DNA of 64,000 bases, taken from assembly GCA_028826165.1 (NCBI GenBank), contig JAPDFW010000081.1, positions 24,001 to 88,000 of the forward strand. The letters run 5' to 3'. The DNA comes from Anaeramoeba ignava. Its lineage: Eukaryota; Metamonada; Anaeramoebidae. The notes beneath the pieces were generated by a model. That model was given only the letters and a program-made list of their open reading frames with translations. It made no database searches and was not told the origin of the DNA. The translations under genes and the position numbers were made by a program. Of the stretch, positions 47,978-58,520 are shown piece by piece (position 1 is the first letter of the stretch; each line of letters starts with the position of its first letter).

Positions 47978-49762
47978 TTAATTATTAAATTTTTTAATTA
48001 ATAAATCAAATAAATTTGGATTTGTTTGATTTAATTGGAAATAATCAATTCCAAATTGAATTTCATCAATTATTTCTTGTGTAATTTGAATTTCTTCTTT
48101 AATTTGATTTGAATAAATCCAATATTCTAATATTTGAAATGATTTATTACTTAATTCACTATAATCTGTAACTTTATTTGATTTATCTTCAGTTACAGAT
48201 AAAAACATTCCTCGATATAATTCACTTCTCATTATTAATATTAATTTGGGAAATTTATATTGTTTTTCTTTTCTTTCGATAATAAAATCTTTTTCATTTT
48301 CATTTTCATTTTCATTTAAATAAATTCTTTTCATTGTTTCTTCTATTTTTTCATTGGAATTTATAATTTCTTTAATTTCAGAATATAAATTTGGATTTAT
48401 TTTAGAATTATTTGAATAAATCATTTCAAATATTTGATTTGATTCTTTAATTGATTTTTTTGAAATAATTTCTTGAAGTTTTTCAATTTGATTTTGATTT
48501 TGATTTTGATTTAATCTATATTTCAATATTAATTTATGAGCTTCAATTATTTCTCCATTTTTGGTTTTAAATGAAATATCACAAAATTCTTTTCTTTCAA
48601 ATAATTTTATCAAATCTTCTTCAAGATTGGAAAGAGAAGAAGGAGAATAATAAAGAAATGATTTATTATATCCACAAGAAATATGATAATTAGAAATATT
48701 TTCATTAAATCTTAATTTAGGAAGTTCAATTTGAATTGGAATTCGGTGATCTTTTATATCTCCATTTCCTAATTCACCATAATTATTACGTCCAAATCCA
48801 ATTAGTTTCCCTTTGGAAGTTAAAATCAAATTATGAAAGCATCCAACAGAAAAATCAAGAATATTATCTTCATCATTTTCAAATAAAGATGATTTGATTT
48901 CAGTAAATTCATAAGTATAGCTATTTTCATTTTTGCCAAGTCCATTAAATCCAGAATCTCCACATGAATAAAGTTTTCTTTTTGGATTTTCATTTTCATT
49001 TTCATTTTCAATCAACATTACTGAATGAGCATATCCACATTTAATATCAATTATTTTACCTTTTGGAATATTTTGGATTTGAGTTAATTTATTAATATTT
49101 GTTTCTTTTCTTGATTCTCCTAATCCAAGTTGAACATATTGGTTATTACCACATCCAAATAATTCTTGATTTGAATTTAAAAGAAAAACATGATTTGAAG
49201 AATTTCCTGAAAATATTTTAGAAACATTTTTCATCATTAAAATTGGTTTTTCTGTTTTTTGAAGTGTTTTAGAATCAAAACCAAGTTGACCATATTCATT
49301 TGAACCAATTCCATAAGCATTTTGATTTGAAGTTAATAAGTAAATTGAACTAAATCCAGAAACAATATCTTCAACTATTCTATCATTTGTATCTTCAATT
49401 AATGATGAAATATTGATAAATTGTTTTGAATTAATATCATTTCCTTTGGCAAATACATTTCCTTCTTTTGTTAAAATAGCTTTGTTTTGAAAACCAACAG
49501 TTGCTTTTTGAATATTTTCTTCAATTTGGATTTTTTCAGGATTTTGTTTTGAATCATTTTCATTTAAGTATTCTATTGCTTTTCCATTTTCAAAAATGAA
49601 AAATATTCCAAAATAACCTGAAGAAATTTGTTTAATTTGTTTTTCATTTTCATTTTCATTTTCATTTTCGAATTTAAATTGGATTGGTTTTGTTATTTTA
49701 TATAGTTCATTTTTGATAAGTTTTGGATTTTGATTTGAACCAAAAAATAAAATTTCATTCAT
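47978..49762 (-). CDS. RCC1-BTB protein, copy 1
   Basis: An RCC1 beta-propeller is followed by BTB/POZ domains; such proteins are usually adaptors for cullin-3 ligases or signalling. ATG 49762 (MNEILFFGSNQNPKL) is chosen because all paralogues start the same way and upstream sequence is leader repeats; 594 aa, no intron. RCC1-type repeats occupy about residues 60-370 (NAYGIGSNEYGQLGFDS, ELFGCGNNQYVQLGLGE, KLIGFGRNNYGELGNGD). BTB-1 is at about 380-470 (EFCDISFKTKNGEIIEAHKL) and BTB-2 at about 505-590 (KDFIIERKEKQYKFPKLILI). A Glu-Asn tract of variable length lies near residue 35. It is the last member of the array, in tandem with copy 2 with a 98-bp gap. Confidence 0.88.
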   Translation of the reverse strand: MNEILFFGSNQNPKLIKNELYKITKPIQFKFENENENENEKQIKQISSGYFGIFFIFENGKAIEYLNENDSKQNPEKIQIEENIQKATVGFQNKAILTKEGNVFAKGNDINSKQFINISSLIEDTNDRIVEDIVSGFSSIYLLTSNQNAYGIGSNEYGQLGFDSKTLQKTEKPILMMKNVSKIFSGNSSNHVFLLNSNQELFGCGNNQYVQLGLGESRKETNINKLTQIQNIPKGKIIDIKCGYAHSVMLIENENENENPKRKLYSCGDSGFNGLGKNENSYTYEFTEIKSSLFENDEDNILDFSVGCFHNLILTSKGKLIGFGRNNYGELGNGDIKDHRIPIQIELPKLRFNENISNYHISCGYNKSFLYYSPSSLSNLEEDLIKLFERKEFCDISFKTKNGEIIEAHKLILKYRLNQNQNQNQIEKLQEIISKKSIKESNQIFEMIYSNNSKINPNLYSEIKEIINSNEKIEETMKRIYLNENENENEKDFIIERKEKQYKFPKLILIMRSELYRGMFLSVTEDKSNKVTDYSELSNKSFQILEYWIYSNQIKEEIQITQEIIDEIQFGIDYFQLNQTNPNLFDLLIKKFNN

Positions 49763-49860
49763 TTTTAAAAAGAAAAAAATGAAAAAATGTTTTTGGAATT
49801 TTAATTTTAATTTTAATTTTGATTGGAATTTTAATATTAATTTTATTAATAATTTCTTGT

Positions 49861-51757
49861 TTAAAAAATTAAACATTTATCTTTTTTCTTTTGATTTTGA
49901 TTTTGAATTTGAATTTGAATTTGGTTTGTATTTTGTTTTGGATTTTGAATATTAAATTTGTTAATTAATAAATCAAGTAAATTTGGATTTGTTTGATTTA
50001 ATTGGAAATAATCAATTCCTATTTTAATTTCACCAATTATTTCTTGTGTAATTTTAATTTCATCTTTAATTTGATTTGAATAAATCCAATATTCAAATAT
50101 TTGAAATGATTTATTACTTAATTCACTATAATCTTTAACTTTATTTGATTTATCTTCAGTTACAGATAAAAACATTCCTCGATATAATTCACTTCTCATT
50201 ATTAATATTAATTTTGGAAATTTATATTGTTTTTCTTTTCTTTCAATTATAAAATCTTTTTCATTTTCATTTTCATTTTCATTTAAATAAATTCTTTTCA
50301 TTGTTTCTTCTATTTTTTCATTAGAATTTATAATTTCTTTAATTTCAGAATATAATTTTGGATTTATAATTTTATTTGAATAAATCATTTCAAATATTTG
50401 ATTGGATTCTTTAATTGATTTTTTTGAAATAATTTCTTGAAGTTTTTCAATTTGATTTTGATTTTTTTGATTTAATCTATATTTCAATATTAATTTATGA
50501 GCTGAGATTATTTCTCCATTTTCGGTTTTAAATGAAATATTACAAAATTCTTTTCTTTTAAATAGTTTTATCAAATCTTCTTCAAGATTGGAAAAAGAAG
50601 AAAGAAAAGGAGAGTAATAAAGAAATGATTTATTGTATCCACAAGAAATATGATAATTGGAAATTTCTTCATTAAATCTTAATTTAGGAAGTTCAATTTG
50701 AATTGGAATTCGGTGATCTTTTATATCTCCATTTCCTAATTCACCATAATAATTACGTCCAAATCCAATTAGTTTCCCTTTGGAAGTTAAAATCAAATTA
50801 TGAAAGCAACCAACAGAAAAATCAAGAATATTATCATCATTTTCAAATAAAGATGATTTGATTTCAGTAAATTCATAAGTATCTCCATTTTTTTCAAGAC
50901 CATTAAAAAAATATATTCCACATGAATAAAATTTTCTTTTTGGATTTTCTTTTTCATCATCTTCTTCAATCAACATTATTGAATGTTCACATCCACATTG
51001 AATATCAATTATTTTACCTTTTGGAATATTTTGGATTTGAGTTAATTTTGGGATTTTTTGTTCTCTTCTTGATTCTCCTAATCCAAGTTGACGTTGTTCA
51101 TTCCATCCGCATCCAAATAATTCTTGATTTGAATTTAAAAGAAAAACATGATAAGATGTATTTCCTGAAAATATTTTAGAAACATTTTTCATCATTAAAA
51201 TTGGTTTTTCTGCTTTTTTAAGTGTTTTAAAATCAAAACCAAGTTGACCATATTCATTTGAACCAATTCCATAAGCATTTTGATTTGAAGTTAATAAGTA
51301 AATTGAACTAACTCCAGAAACAATATCTTTAATTATTCTATCATTTTTATCTTCAATTAATGATGAAATATTGATAAATTCTTTTGGATTTTTTGGATTA
51401 ATATCTTTTCCTTTGGCAAATACATTTCCTTCTTTTGTTAAAATAGTTTCATTTCCCCAACCAACAGTTACTTTTTGAATATTTTCTTCAATTTGAATTT
51501 TTTCAGGATTTTGTTTTAAATAATTTTCATTTAAATATTCTATTGCTTTTCCATTTTCAAAAAGGAAAATTATTCCAAAATAACCTGTTGCAATTTGTTT
51601 AATTTGTTTTTCATTTTTTTTTATTTTCATTTTCATTTTCATTTTCATTTTCATTTTCATTTTCAAATTTAAATTGAATTGGTTTTATTATTTTATCTGG
51701 TTCATTTTTGAAAAGTTTTGGATATTCATTTTCACCAAAAAATAAAATTTCATTCAT
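49861..51757 (-). CDS. RCC1-BTB protein, copy 2 (one-base frame break near N-terminus)
   Basis: It has the same layout as copy 1: RCC1 repeats, BTB-1 (EFCNISFKTENGEIISAHKL), BTB-2, and a C-terminal extension (NTNQIQIQIQNQNQKKKDKC plus LIF) shared with copy 3. The start MNEILFFGENEYPKLFKNEP at 51757 is in another frame from the rest. The break falls in the Glu-Asn tract at about 51610-51625, where a run of nine A (minus strand) should be eight to read NEKQIKQ. Total length is 3n+1, so removing one base restores a protein of about 631 aa. It is probably a sequencing error; otherwise a fresh pseudogene. Confidence 0.8.
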
Positions 51758-51872
51758 TTTTAAAAAGAAAAAAATGAAAAATGTTTTTGGAATTTTAATT
51801 TTGATTTTAAATTTAAATTTAAATTTAATTTTAATTTTGATTGGAATTTTAATTTTATTAATAATTTCTTGT

Positions 51873-51930
51873 TTAAAAAATTAAACATTTATCTTTTTTC
51901 TTTTGATTTTGATTTTGATTTTGAATTTTA
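51873..51930 (-). pseudogene. Orphan C-terminal fragment of an RCC1-BTB gene
   Basis: Minus-strand sequence for QNQNQKKKDKCLIF-stop with its 3' flank (TTAATAATTTCTTG-like block) appears a third time here, between the start of copy 2 and the stop of copy 3. The real ends are at 49861 and 52012. No upstream body is attached. It looks like the leftover of an unequal crossover or array contraction. Confidence 0.6.
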
Positions 51931-52011
51931 ATTTTGATTTTAGTTTTGATTTTAATTTTTATTTTAATTTTAATTTTGATTTTAATATTAATTTTATTAA
52001 TAATTTCTTGT

Positions 52012-53937
52012 TTAAAAAATTAAACATTTATCTTTTTTCTTTTGATTTTGATTTTGAATTTGAATTTGAATTTGGTTTGTATTTTGTTTTGGATTTTGAA
52101 TATTAAATTTGTTAATTAATAAATCAAGTAAATTTGGATATGTTTGATTTAATTGAAAATAATCAATTCCTATTTTAATTTCATCAATTATTTCTTGTGT
52201 AATTTGAATTTCATCTTTAATTTGATTTGAATAAATCCAATATTCTAATATTTGAAATGAGTTATTACTTAATTCACTATAATCTTTAACTTTATTTGAT
52301 TTATCTTCAGTAACAGATAAAAACATTCCTCGATATAATTCACTTCTCATTATTAATATTAATTTAGGAAATTTATATTGTTTTTCTTTTCTTTCAATAA
52401 TAAAATCTTTTTCATTTTCATTTTCATTTTCATTTAAATAAATTCTTTTAATTGTTTCTTCAATTTTTTCATTAGAATTTATAATTTCTTTAATTTCAGA
52501 ATATAAATTTGGATTTATTTTAGAATTATTTGAATAAATCATTTCAAATATTTGATTTGATTCTTTAATTGATTTTTTTGAAATAATTTCTTGAAGTTTT
52601 TCAATTTGATTTTGATTTTGATTTAATCTATATTTCAATATTAATTTATGAGCTTTGATTATTTCTCCATTTTTGGTTTTAAATGAAATATCACAAAATT
52701 CTTTTCTTTCAAATAATTTTATCAAATCTTCTTCAAGATTGGAAAAAGAAGAAAGGAAAGGAGAATAATAAATAAACGATTTATGAAATCCACAAGAAAT
52801 ATGATAATTGGAAATTTCTTCATTAAATCTTAATTCAGGAAGTTCAATTTGAATTGGAACTGGTCGATTTTCTGTATCTCCAGTTCCTAATTGACCATAT
52901 TCATTATATCCAAATCTCAGCAATTTCCCTTTGGAAGTTAAAATAAAATTATGAAAACAACCAACAGAAAAATCAAGAATATTATCATCATTTTCAAATA
53001 AAGATGATTTGATTTCAGTAAATTCATAAGTATCTCCATTTTTTTCAAGACCATTAAAAAAATATCTTCCACATGAATAAAATTTTCTTTTTGGATTTTC
53101 TTTTTCATCATCTTCTTCAATCAACATTATTGAATGAGCATATCCACATTGAATATCAATTATTTTGCCTTTTGGAATATTTTGGATTTGAGTTAATTTT
53201 TTGATTTTTATTTCTTTTCTTCTTGATTCTCCTAATCCAAGTTGACGTTGTTCATTATTACCGCATCCAAATAATTCTTGATTTGAATTTAAAAGAAAAA
53301 CATGATTTGAAGAATTTCCTGAAAATATTTTAGAAACATTTTTCATCATTAAAATTGGTTTTTCTGTTTTTTTAAGTTTTTTAAAATCAAAACCAAGTTG
53401 ACAATTTTCATTTAAACCAATTCCATAAGCATTTTGATTTGAAGTTAATAAGTAAATTGAACTCCAAGCAGAAGCAATATCTTTAATTATTCTATCATTT
53501 GGATCTTCAATTAATGATGAAATATTGGTAAATTGATTTGGATTTTTTGAATTAATACCTTTTCCTTTGGCAAATGCATTTCCTTCTTTTGTTAAAATAG
53601 CTTTGTTTTGAAAACCAACAGTTGCTTTTTGAATATTTTCTTCAATTTGTATTTTTTCAGGATTTTGTTTTGAATCTCTTAAGTATTCTATTGCTTTTCC
53701 ATTGTTAAAAAGGAAAATTGTTCCAAAATAACCTGTTGCAATTTGTTTAATTTGTTTTTCATTTTTATTTTCATTTTCATTTTCATTTTCATTTTCATTT
53801 TCATTTTCATTTTCATTTTCATTTTCATTTTTATTTTTATTTTCAAATTTAAATTGAATTGGTTTTGTTATTTTATCTGGTTCATTTTTGAAAAGTTTTG
53901 GATATTCATTTTGACCAAAAAATATAATTTCATTCAT
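52012..53937 (-). CDS. RCC1-BTB protein, copy 3
   Basis: An intact frame of 641 aa starts MNEIIFFGQNEYPKLFKNEP. A long Glu-Asn tract (about 12 repeats) near residue 40 precedes the RCC1 repeats (KLLRFGYNEYGQLGTGD), BTB-1 (EFCDISFKTKNGEIIKAHKL), BTB-2 (ERKEKQYKFPKLILIMRSEL) and the Gln-Asn/KKKDKCLIF tail shared with copy 2. It is the longest member of the array because of the tract and tail. The adaptor role is inferred from domains; partner unknown. Confidence 0.9.
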   Translation of the reverse strand: MNEIIFFGQNEYPKLFKNEPDKITKPIQFKFENKNKNENENENENENENENENENENKNEKQIKQIATGYFGTIFLFNNGKAIEYLRDSKQNPEKIQIEENIQKATVGFQNKAILTKEGNAFAKGKGINSKNPNQFTNISSLIEDPNDRIIKDIASAWSSIYLLTSNQNAYGIGLNENCQLGFDFKKLKKTEKPILMMKNVSKIFSGNSSNHVFLLNSNQELFGCGNNEQRQLGLGESRRKEIKIKKLTQIQNIPKGKIIDIQCGYAHSIMLIEEDDEKENPKRKFYSCGRYFFNGLEKNGDTYEFTEIKSSLFENDDNILDFSVGCFHNFILTSKGKLLRFGYNEYGQLGTGDTENRPVPIQIELPELRFNEEISNYHISCGFHKSFIYYSPFLSSFSNLEEDLIKLFERKEFCDISFKTKNGEIIKAHKLILKYRLNQNQNQIEKLQEIISKKSIKESNQIFEMIYSNNSKINPNLYSEIKEIINSNEKIEETIKRIYLNENENENEKDFIIERKEKQYKFPKLILIMRSELYRGMFLSVTEDKSNKVKDYSELSNNSFQILEYWIYSNQIKDEIQITQEIIDEIKIGIDYFQLNQTYPNLLDLLINKFNIQNPKQNTNQIQIQIQNQNQKKKDKCLIF

Positions 53938-53949
53938 TTTTGAAAAGTA

Positions 53950-54685
53950 AAAAATGAAAAAAAATTTTTGGAATTTTTATTTTAATTTTAATTTTAATTT
54001 TAATTTTAATTTTAATTTTAATTTTAATTTTAAATTTAATTTTAATTTTAATTTTGATTTTAATTTTGATTTTAATTTTAATTTTAATTTTGATTTTGAT
54101 TTTAATTTTGATTTTAATTTTAATTTTAATTTTAATTTTAATTTTAATTTTGATTTTAATTTTGATTTTAATTTTAATTTTAATTTTGATTTTAATTTTA
54201 ATTTTAATTTTGATTTTAATTTTAATTTTGATTTTGATTTTAATTTTGATTTTAATTTTAATTTTAATTTTGATTTTTATTTTAATTTTAATTTTAATTT
54301 TAATTTTAATTTTTAATTTTTAATTTTAATTTTAATTTTAATTTTAATTTTAATTTTAATTTTAATTTTGATTTTAATTTTAATTTTAATTTTAATTTTA
54401 ATTTTAATTTTAATTTTAATTTTAATTTTAATTTTAATTTTAATTTTAATTTTAATTTTAATTTTAATTTTGATTTTAATTTTAATTTTAATTTTAATTT
54501 TAATTTTAATTTTGATTTTGATTTTAATTTTGATTTTAATTTTAATTTTGATTTTGATTTTGATTTTAATTTGATTTTGAATTTGATTTTATTTTAATTT
54601 TAATTTTAAATTTTGATTTTGATTTTTAATTTTAATTTTAATTTTGATTTTAATTTTAATTTTAATTTTAATTTTAATTTTAATT
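53950..54685. repeat. Intergenic (TTTTAA)n array between RCC1-BTB copies 3 and 4
   Basis: About 730 bp of AATTTT hexamer with GATTTT variants, very regular at 54305-54475. The equivalent spacer between copies 4 and 5 (56530-56640) holds only about 110 bp of the same hexamer, so length differs about sevenfold between duplicated spacers. Confidence 0.85.
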
Positions 54686-56507
54686 TTAATTTTGATTATT
54701 AAATTTCTTAATTAATAAATCAAGTAAATTTGGATATGTTTGATTTAATTGAAAATAATCAATTCCTGTTTCTAATTCTTCAATGATTTCTTGTGTAATT
54801 TCAATTTCATCTTTAATTTGATTTGAATAAATCCAATATTCAAATATTTGAAATGATTTATTACTTAATTCACTATAATCTGTAACTTTATTAGATTTAT
54901 CTTCAGTAACAGATAAAAACATTCCTCGATATAATTCACTTCTCATTATTAATATTAATTTGGGAAATTTATATTGTTTTTCTTTTCTTTCAATTATAAA
55001 ATCTTTTTCATTTTCATTTTCATTTAAATAAATTCTTTTCATTGTTTCTTCAATTTTTTCATTTGAATTTATAATTTCTTTAATTTCAGAATATAATTTT
55101 GGATTTATTTTGGAATTATTTGAATAAATCATTTCAAATATTTGATTTGATTCTTTAATTGATTTTTTTGAAATAATTTCTTGAAGTTTTTCAATTTGAT
55201 TTTCATTTTGATTTAATCTATATTTCAATATTAATTTATGAGCTTTGATTATTTCTCCATTTTCTGTTTTAAATGAAATATCACAAAATTCTTTTCTTTC
55301 AAATAATTTTATCAAATCTTCTTCAAGATTGGAAAAAGAAGAAGGAGAATAATAAATAAACGATTTATGAAATCCACAAGAAATATGATAATTGGAAATT
55401 TCTTCATTAAATCTTAATTTAGGAACTTCAATTTGAATTGGAATTGGTCGATCATTTGTATTTCCAGTTCCTAATTGACCAGAATCATTATGACCAAATT
55501 CAATTAGTTTCCCTTTGGAAGTTAAAATCAAATTATGAAAACATCCAACAGAAAAATCAAGAATATTATCATCATTTTCAAATAAAGATGATTTGATTTC
55601 AGTAAATTCATGAGTATCTTCATTTTTGCCAAGTCCATTAAAGTAATATCTTCCACATGAATAAAATTTTCTTTTTGGATTTTGATTTTGATTTTGATTT
55701 TCATTTTCAATCAACATTATTGAATGAGCATATCCACATTGAATATCAATTATTTTACCTTTTGGAATATTTTGGATTTGAGTTAATTTTGGGATTTTTC
55801 TTTCTTTTTTTCTTGATTCTCCTAATCCAAGTTGACCATATTCATTCAAACCACATCCAAATAATTCTTGATTTGAATTTAAAAGAAAAACATGATTTGA
55901 AGAATTTCCTGAAAATATTTTAGAAACATTTTTCATCATTAAAATTGGTTTTTCTGTTTTTTGAAGTGTTTCAGAATCAAAACCAAGTCTACCTTCATAA
56001 TTTGAACCAATTCCATAAGCATTTTGATTTGAAGTTAATAAATAAATTGAACTCCAAGCAGAAACAATATCTTCAACTACTCTATCGTTTGTATCTTCAA
56101 TTAATGATGAAATATTGATAAATTGTTTTGAATTAATATCATTTCCTTTGGCAAATACATTTCCTTCTTTTGTTAAAATAGCTTTGTTTTGAAAACCAAC
56201 AGTTGCTTTTTGAATATTTTCTTCAATTTGAATTTTTTTCAGGATTTTGATTTGAATCATTTTCATTTAAGTATTCTATTGCTTTTCCATTTTCAAAAAT
56301 GAAAATTGTTGCGAAATAACCTGTTGCAATTTGTTTAATTTGTTTTTTATTTTCATTTTCATTTTCATTTTCATTTTTATTTTCATTTTTATTTTCATTT
56401 TTATTTTTATTTTCAAATTTAAATTGAATTGGTTTTATTATTGCACTTGGTTCATTTCTGATAAGTTTTGGATATTCATTTTGACCAAAAAATATAATTT
56501 CATTCAT
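54686..56507 (-). CDS. RCC1-BTB protein, copy 4 (one-base frame break near N-terminus)
   Basis: The start MNEIIFFGQNEYPKLIRNEP at 56507 opens a frame running to about 56230; the rest of the gene lies in the next frame. The break is in a run of T (GAATTTTTTTCAGG, seven T where copies 1, 3 and 5 have six) at the codons for QNPEKIQIEEN. Correcting one base gives about 606 aa with RCC1 repeats, BTB-1 (EFCDISFKTENGEIIKAHKL) and BTB-2, ending FNNQN as in copy 5. Length is 3n+1. It is either a sequencing error or a very recent pseudogene; the rest of the frame is undamaged. Confidence 0.82.
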
Positions 56508-56635
56508 TTTTGAAAAGAAAAAAATGAAAAAATGTTTTTGGAATTTTTATTTTAATTTTAATTTTAATTTTAATTTTAATTTTAATTTTAATTTTAATTT
56601 TAATTTTTATTTTAATTTTAATTTTAATTTTAATT

Positions 56636-58417
56636 TTAATTTTGATTATTAAATTTGTTAATTAGTAAATCAAATAAATTTGGATTTGCTTGATTTAATT
56701 GGAAATAATCAATTCCTGTTTCTAATTCTTCAATGATTTCTTGTGTAATTTCAATTTCATCTTTAATTTGATTTGAATAAATCCAATATTCAAATATTTG
56801 AAATGATTTATCACTTAATTCACTATAATCTGTAACTTTATTAGATTTATCTTCTGTAACAGATAAAAACATTCCTCGATATAATTCACTTCTCATTATT
56901 AATATTAATTTAGGAAATTTATATTGTTTTTCTTTTCTTTCAATTATAAAATCTTTTTCATTTTCATTTTCATTTTCATTTAAATAAATTCTTTTCATTG
57001 TTTCTTCAATTTTTTCATTGAAATTTATAATTTCTTTAATTTCAGAATATAATTTTGGATTTATAATTTTATTTGAATAAATCATTTCAAATATTTGATT
57101 TGATTCTTTAATTGATTTTTTTGAAATAATTTCTTGAAGTTTTTCAATTTGATTTTGATTTTTTTGATTTAATCTATATTTCAATATTAATTTATGAGCT
57201 TCAATTATTTCTCCATTTTCGGTTTTAAATGAAATATTGCAAAATTCTTTTCTTCTAAATAGTTTTATCAAATCTTCTTCAAGATTGGAAAAGGAAGAAG
57301 GAGAATAATAAAGAAATGATTTATGAAATCCACAAGAAATATGATAATTAGAAATATTTTCATTAAATCTTAATTTAGGAAGTTCAATTTGAATTGGAAC
57401 TGATTGATTTTCTGTATCTTCAGTTCCTAATTGGCCATAATCATTATGACCAAATTCAATTAGTTTCCCTTTGGAAGTTAAAATCAAATTATGAAAGCAT
57501 CCAACAGAAAAATCAAGAATATTATCATCATTTTCAAATAAAGATGATTTGATTTCAGTAAATTCATGAGTATCTTCATTTTGGCCAAGTCCATTAAAGT
57601 AATATCTTCCACATGAATAAAATTTTCTTTTTGGATTTTGATTTTGATTTTCATTTTCAATCAACATTACTGAATGAGCATATCCACATTGAATATCAAT
57701 TATTTTACCTTTTGGAATATTTTGGATTTGAGTTAATTTATTAATATTTGTTTCTTTTCTTGCTTCTCCTAATCCAAGTTGAACATATTGGTTATTACCG
57801 CATCCAAATAATTCTTGATTTGAATTTAAAAGAAAAACATGATTTGAAGAATTTCCTGAAAATATTTTAGAAACATTTTTCATCATTAAAATTGGTTTTT
57901 CTGTTTTTTGAAGTGTTTTAGAATCTAAACCAAGTTGACCAAAATAATTTGAACCAATTCCATAAGCATTTTGATTTGAAGTTAATAAGTAAATTGAACT
58001 CCAAGCAGAAACAATATCTTCAATTACTCTATCATTTGTATCTTCAATTAATGATGAAATATTGATAAATTGTTTTGAATTAATATCATTTCCTTTGGCA
58101 AATACATTTCCTTCTATTGTTAAAATAGCTTTGTTTTGAAAACCAACAGTTGCTTTTTGAATATTTTCTTCAATTTGGATTTTTTCAGGATTTTGATTTG
58201 AATCATTTAAGTATTCTATTGCTTTTCCATTTTCAAAAATGAAAAATATTCCAAAATAACCTGATGAAATTTGTTTAATTTGTTTTTCATTTTGTTTTTC
58301 ATTTTCATTTTCATTTTCATTTTCATTTTCAAATTGAATTGGTTTTATTATTGCATTTGATTCATTTCTGATAAGTTTTGGATATTCATTTTGACCAAAA
58401 AATATAATTTCATTCAT
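56636..58417 (-). CDS. RCC1-BTB protein, copy 5
   Basis: An intact frame starts MNEIIFFGQNEYPKLIRNES at 58417 (593 aa; in-frame upstream codons are leader sequence). RCC1 repeats include GIGSNYFGQLGLDS, ELFGCGNNQYVQLGLGE and KLIEFGHNDYGQLGTED. BTB-1 reads EFCNISFKTENGEIIEAHKL; BTB-2 and the C-terminus FNNQN follow. It is closest to copy 4 in the C-terminal half and to copy 1 in one RCC1 repeat (NNQYVQLGLGE), which suggests gene conversion within the array. It is divergent from the radical SAM gene, 103 bp away. Confidence 0.9.
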   Translation of the reverse strand: MNEIIFFGQNEYPKLIRNESNAIIKPIQFENENENENENEKQNEKQIKQISSGYFGIFFIFENGKAIEYLNDSNQNPEKIQIEENIQKATVGFQNKAILTIEGNVFAKGNDINSKQFINISSLIEDTNDRVIEDIVSAWSSIYLLTSNQNAYGIGSNYFGQLGLDSKTLQKTEKPILMMKNVSKIFSGNSSNHVFLLNSNQELFGCGNNQYVQLGLGEARKETNINKLTQIQNIPKGKIIDIQCGYAHSVMLIENENQNQNPKRKFYSCGRYYFNGLGQNEDTHEFTEIKSSLFENDDNILDFSVGCFHNLILTSKGKLIEFGHNDYGQLGTEDTENQSVPIQIELPKLRFNENISNYHISCGFHKSFLYYSPSSFSNLEEDLIKLFRRKEFCNISFKTENGEIIEAHKLILKYRLNQKNQNQIEKLQEIISKKSIKESNQIFEMIYSNKIINPKLYSEIKEIINFNEKIEETMKRIYLNENENENEKDFIIERKEKQYKFPKLILIMRSELYRGMFLSVTEDKSNKVTDYSELSDKSFQIFEYWIYSNQIKDEIEITQEIIEELETGIDYFQLNQANPNLFDLLINKFNNQN

Positions 58418-58520
58418 TTTTAAAAAGTAAAAAAAATGAAAAAATGAAAAATAAAAGAAAAAAAATTTTTTTTTCATTTTTTTCATTTTTCTCTTTTTCA
58501 TAAATCAACACACAAAAAAA
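58418..58520. promoter_or_regulatory. Divergent promoter region, RCC1-BTB 5 (-) and radical SAM gene (+)
   Basis: 103 bp between two divergent ATGs, A-rich next to the minus gene and T-rich next to the plus gene. AATCAACACACAAAAAAAATG precedes the radical SAM start. No known motif is seen. Confidence 0.35.
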
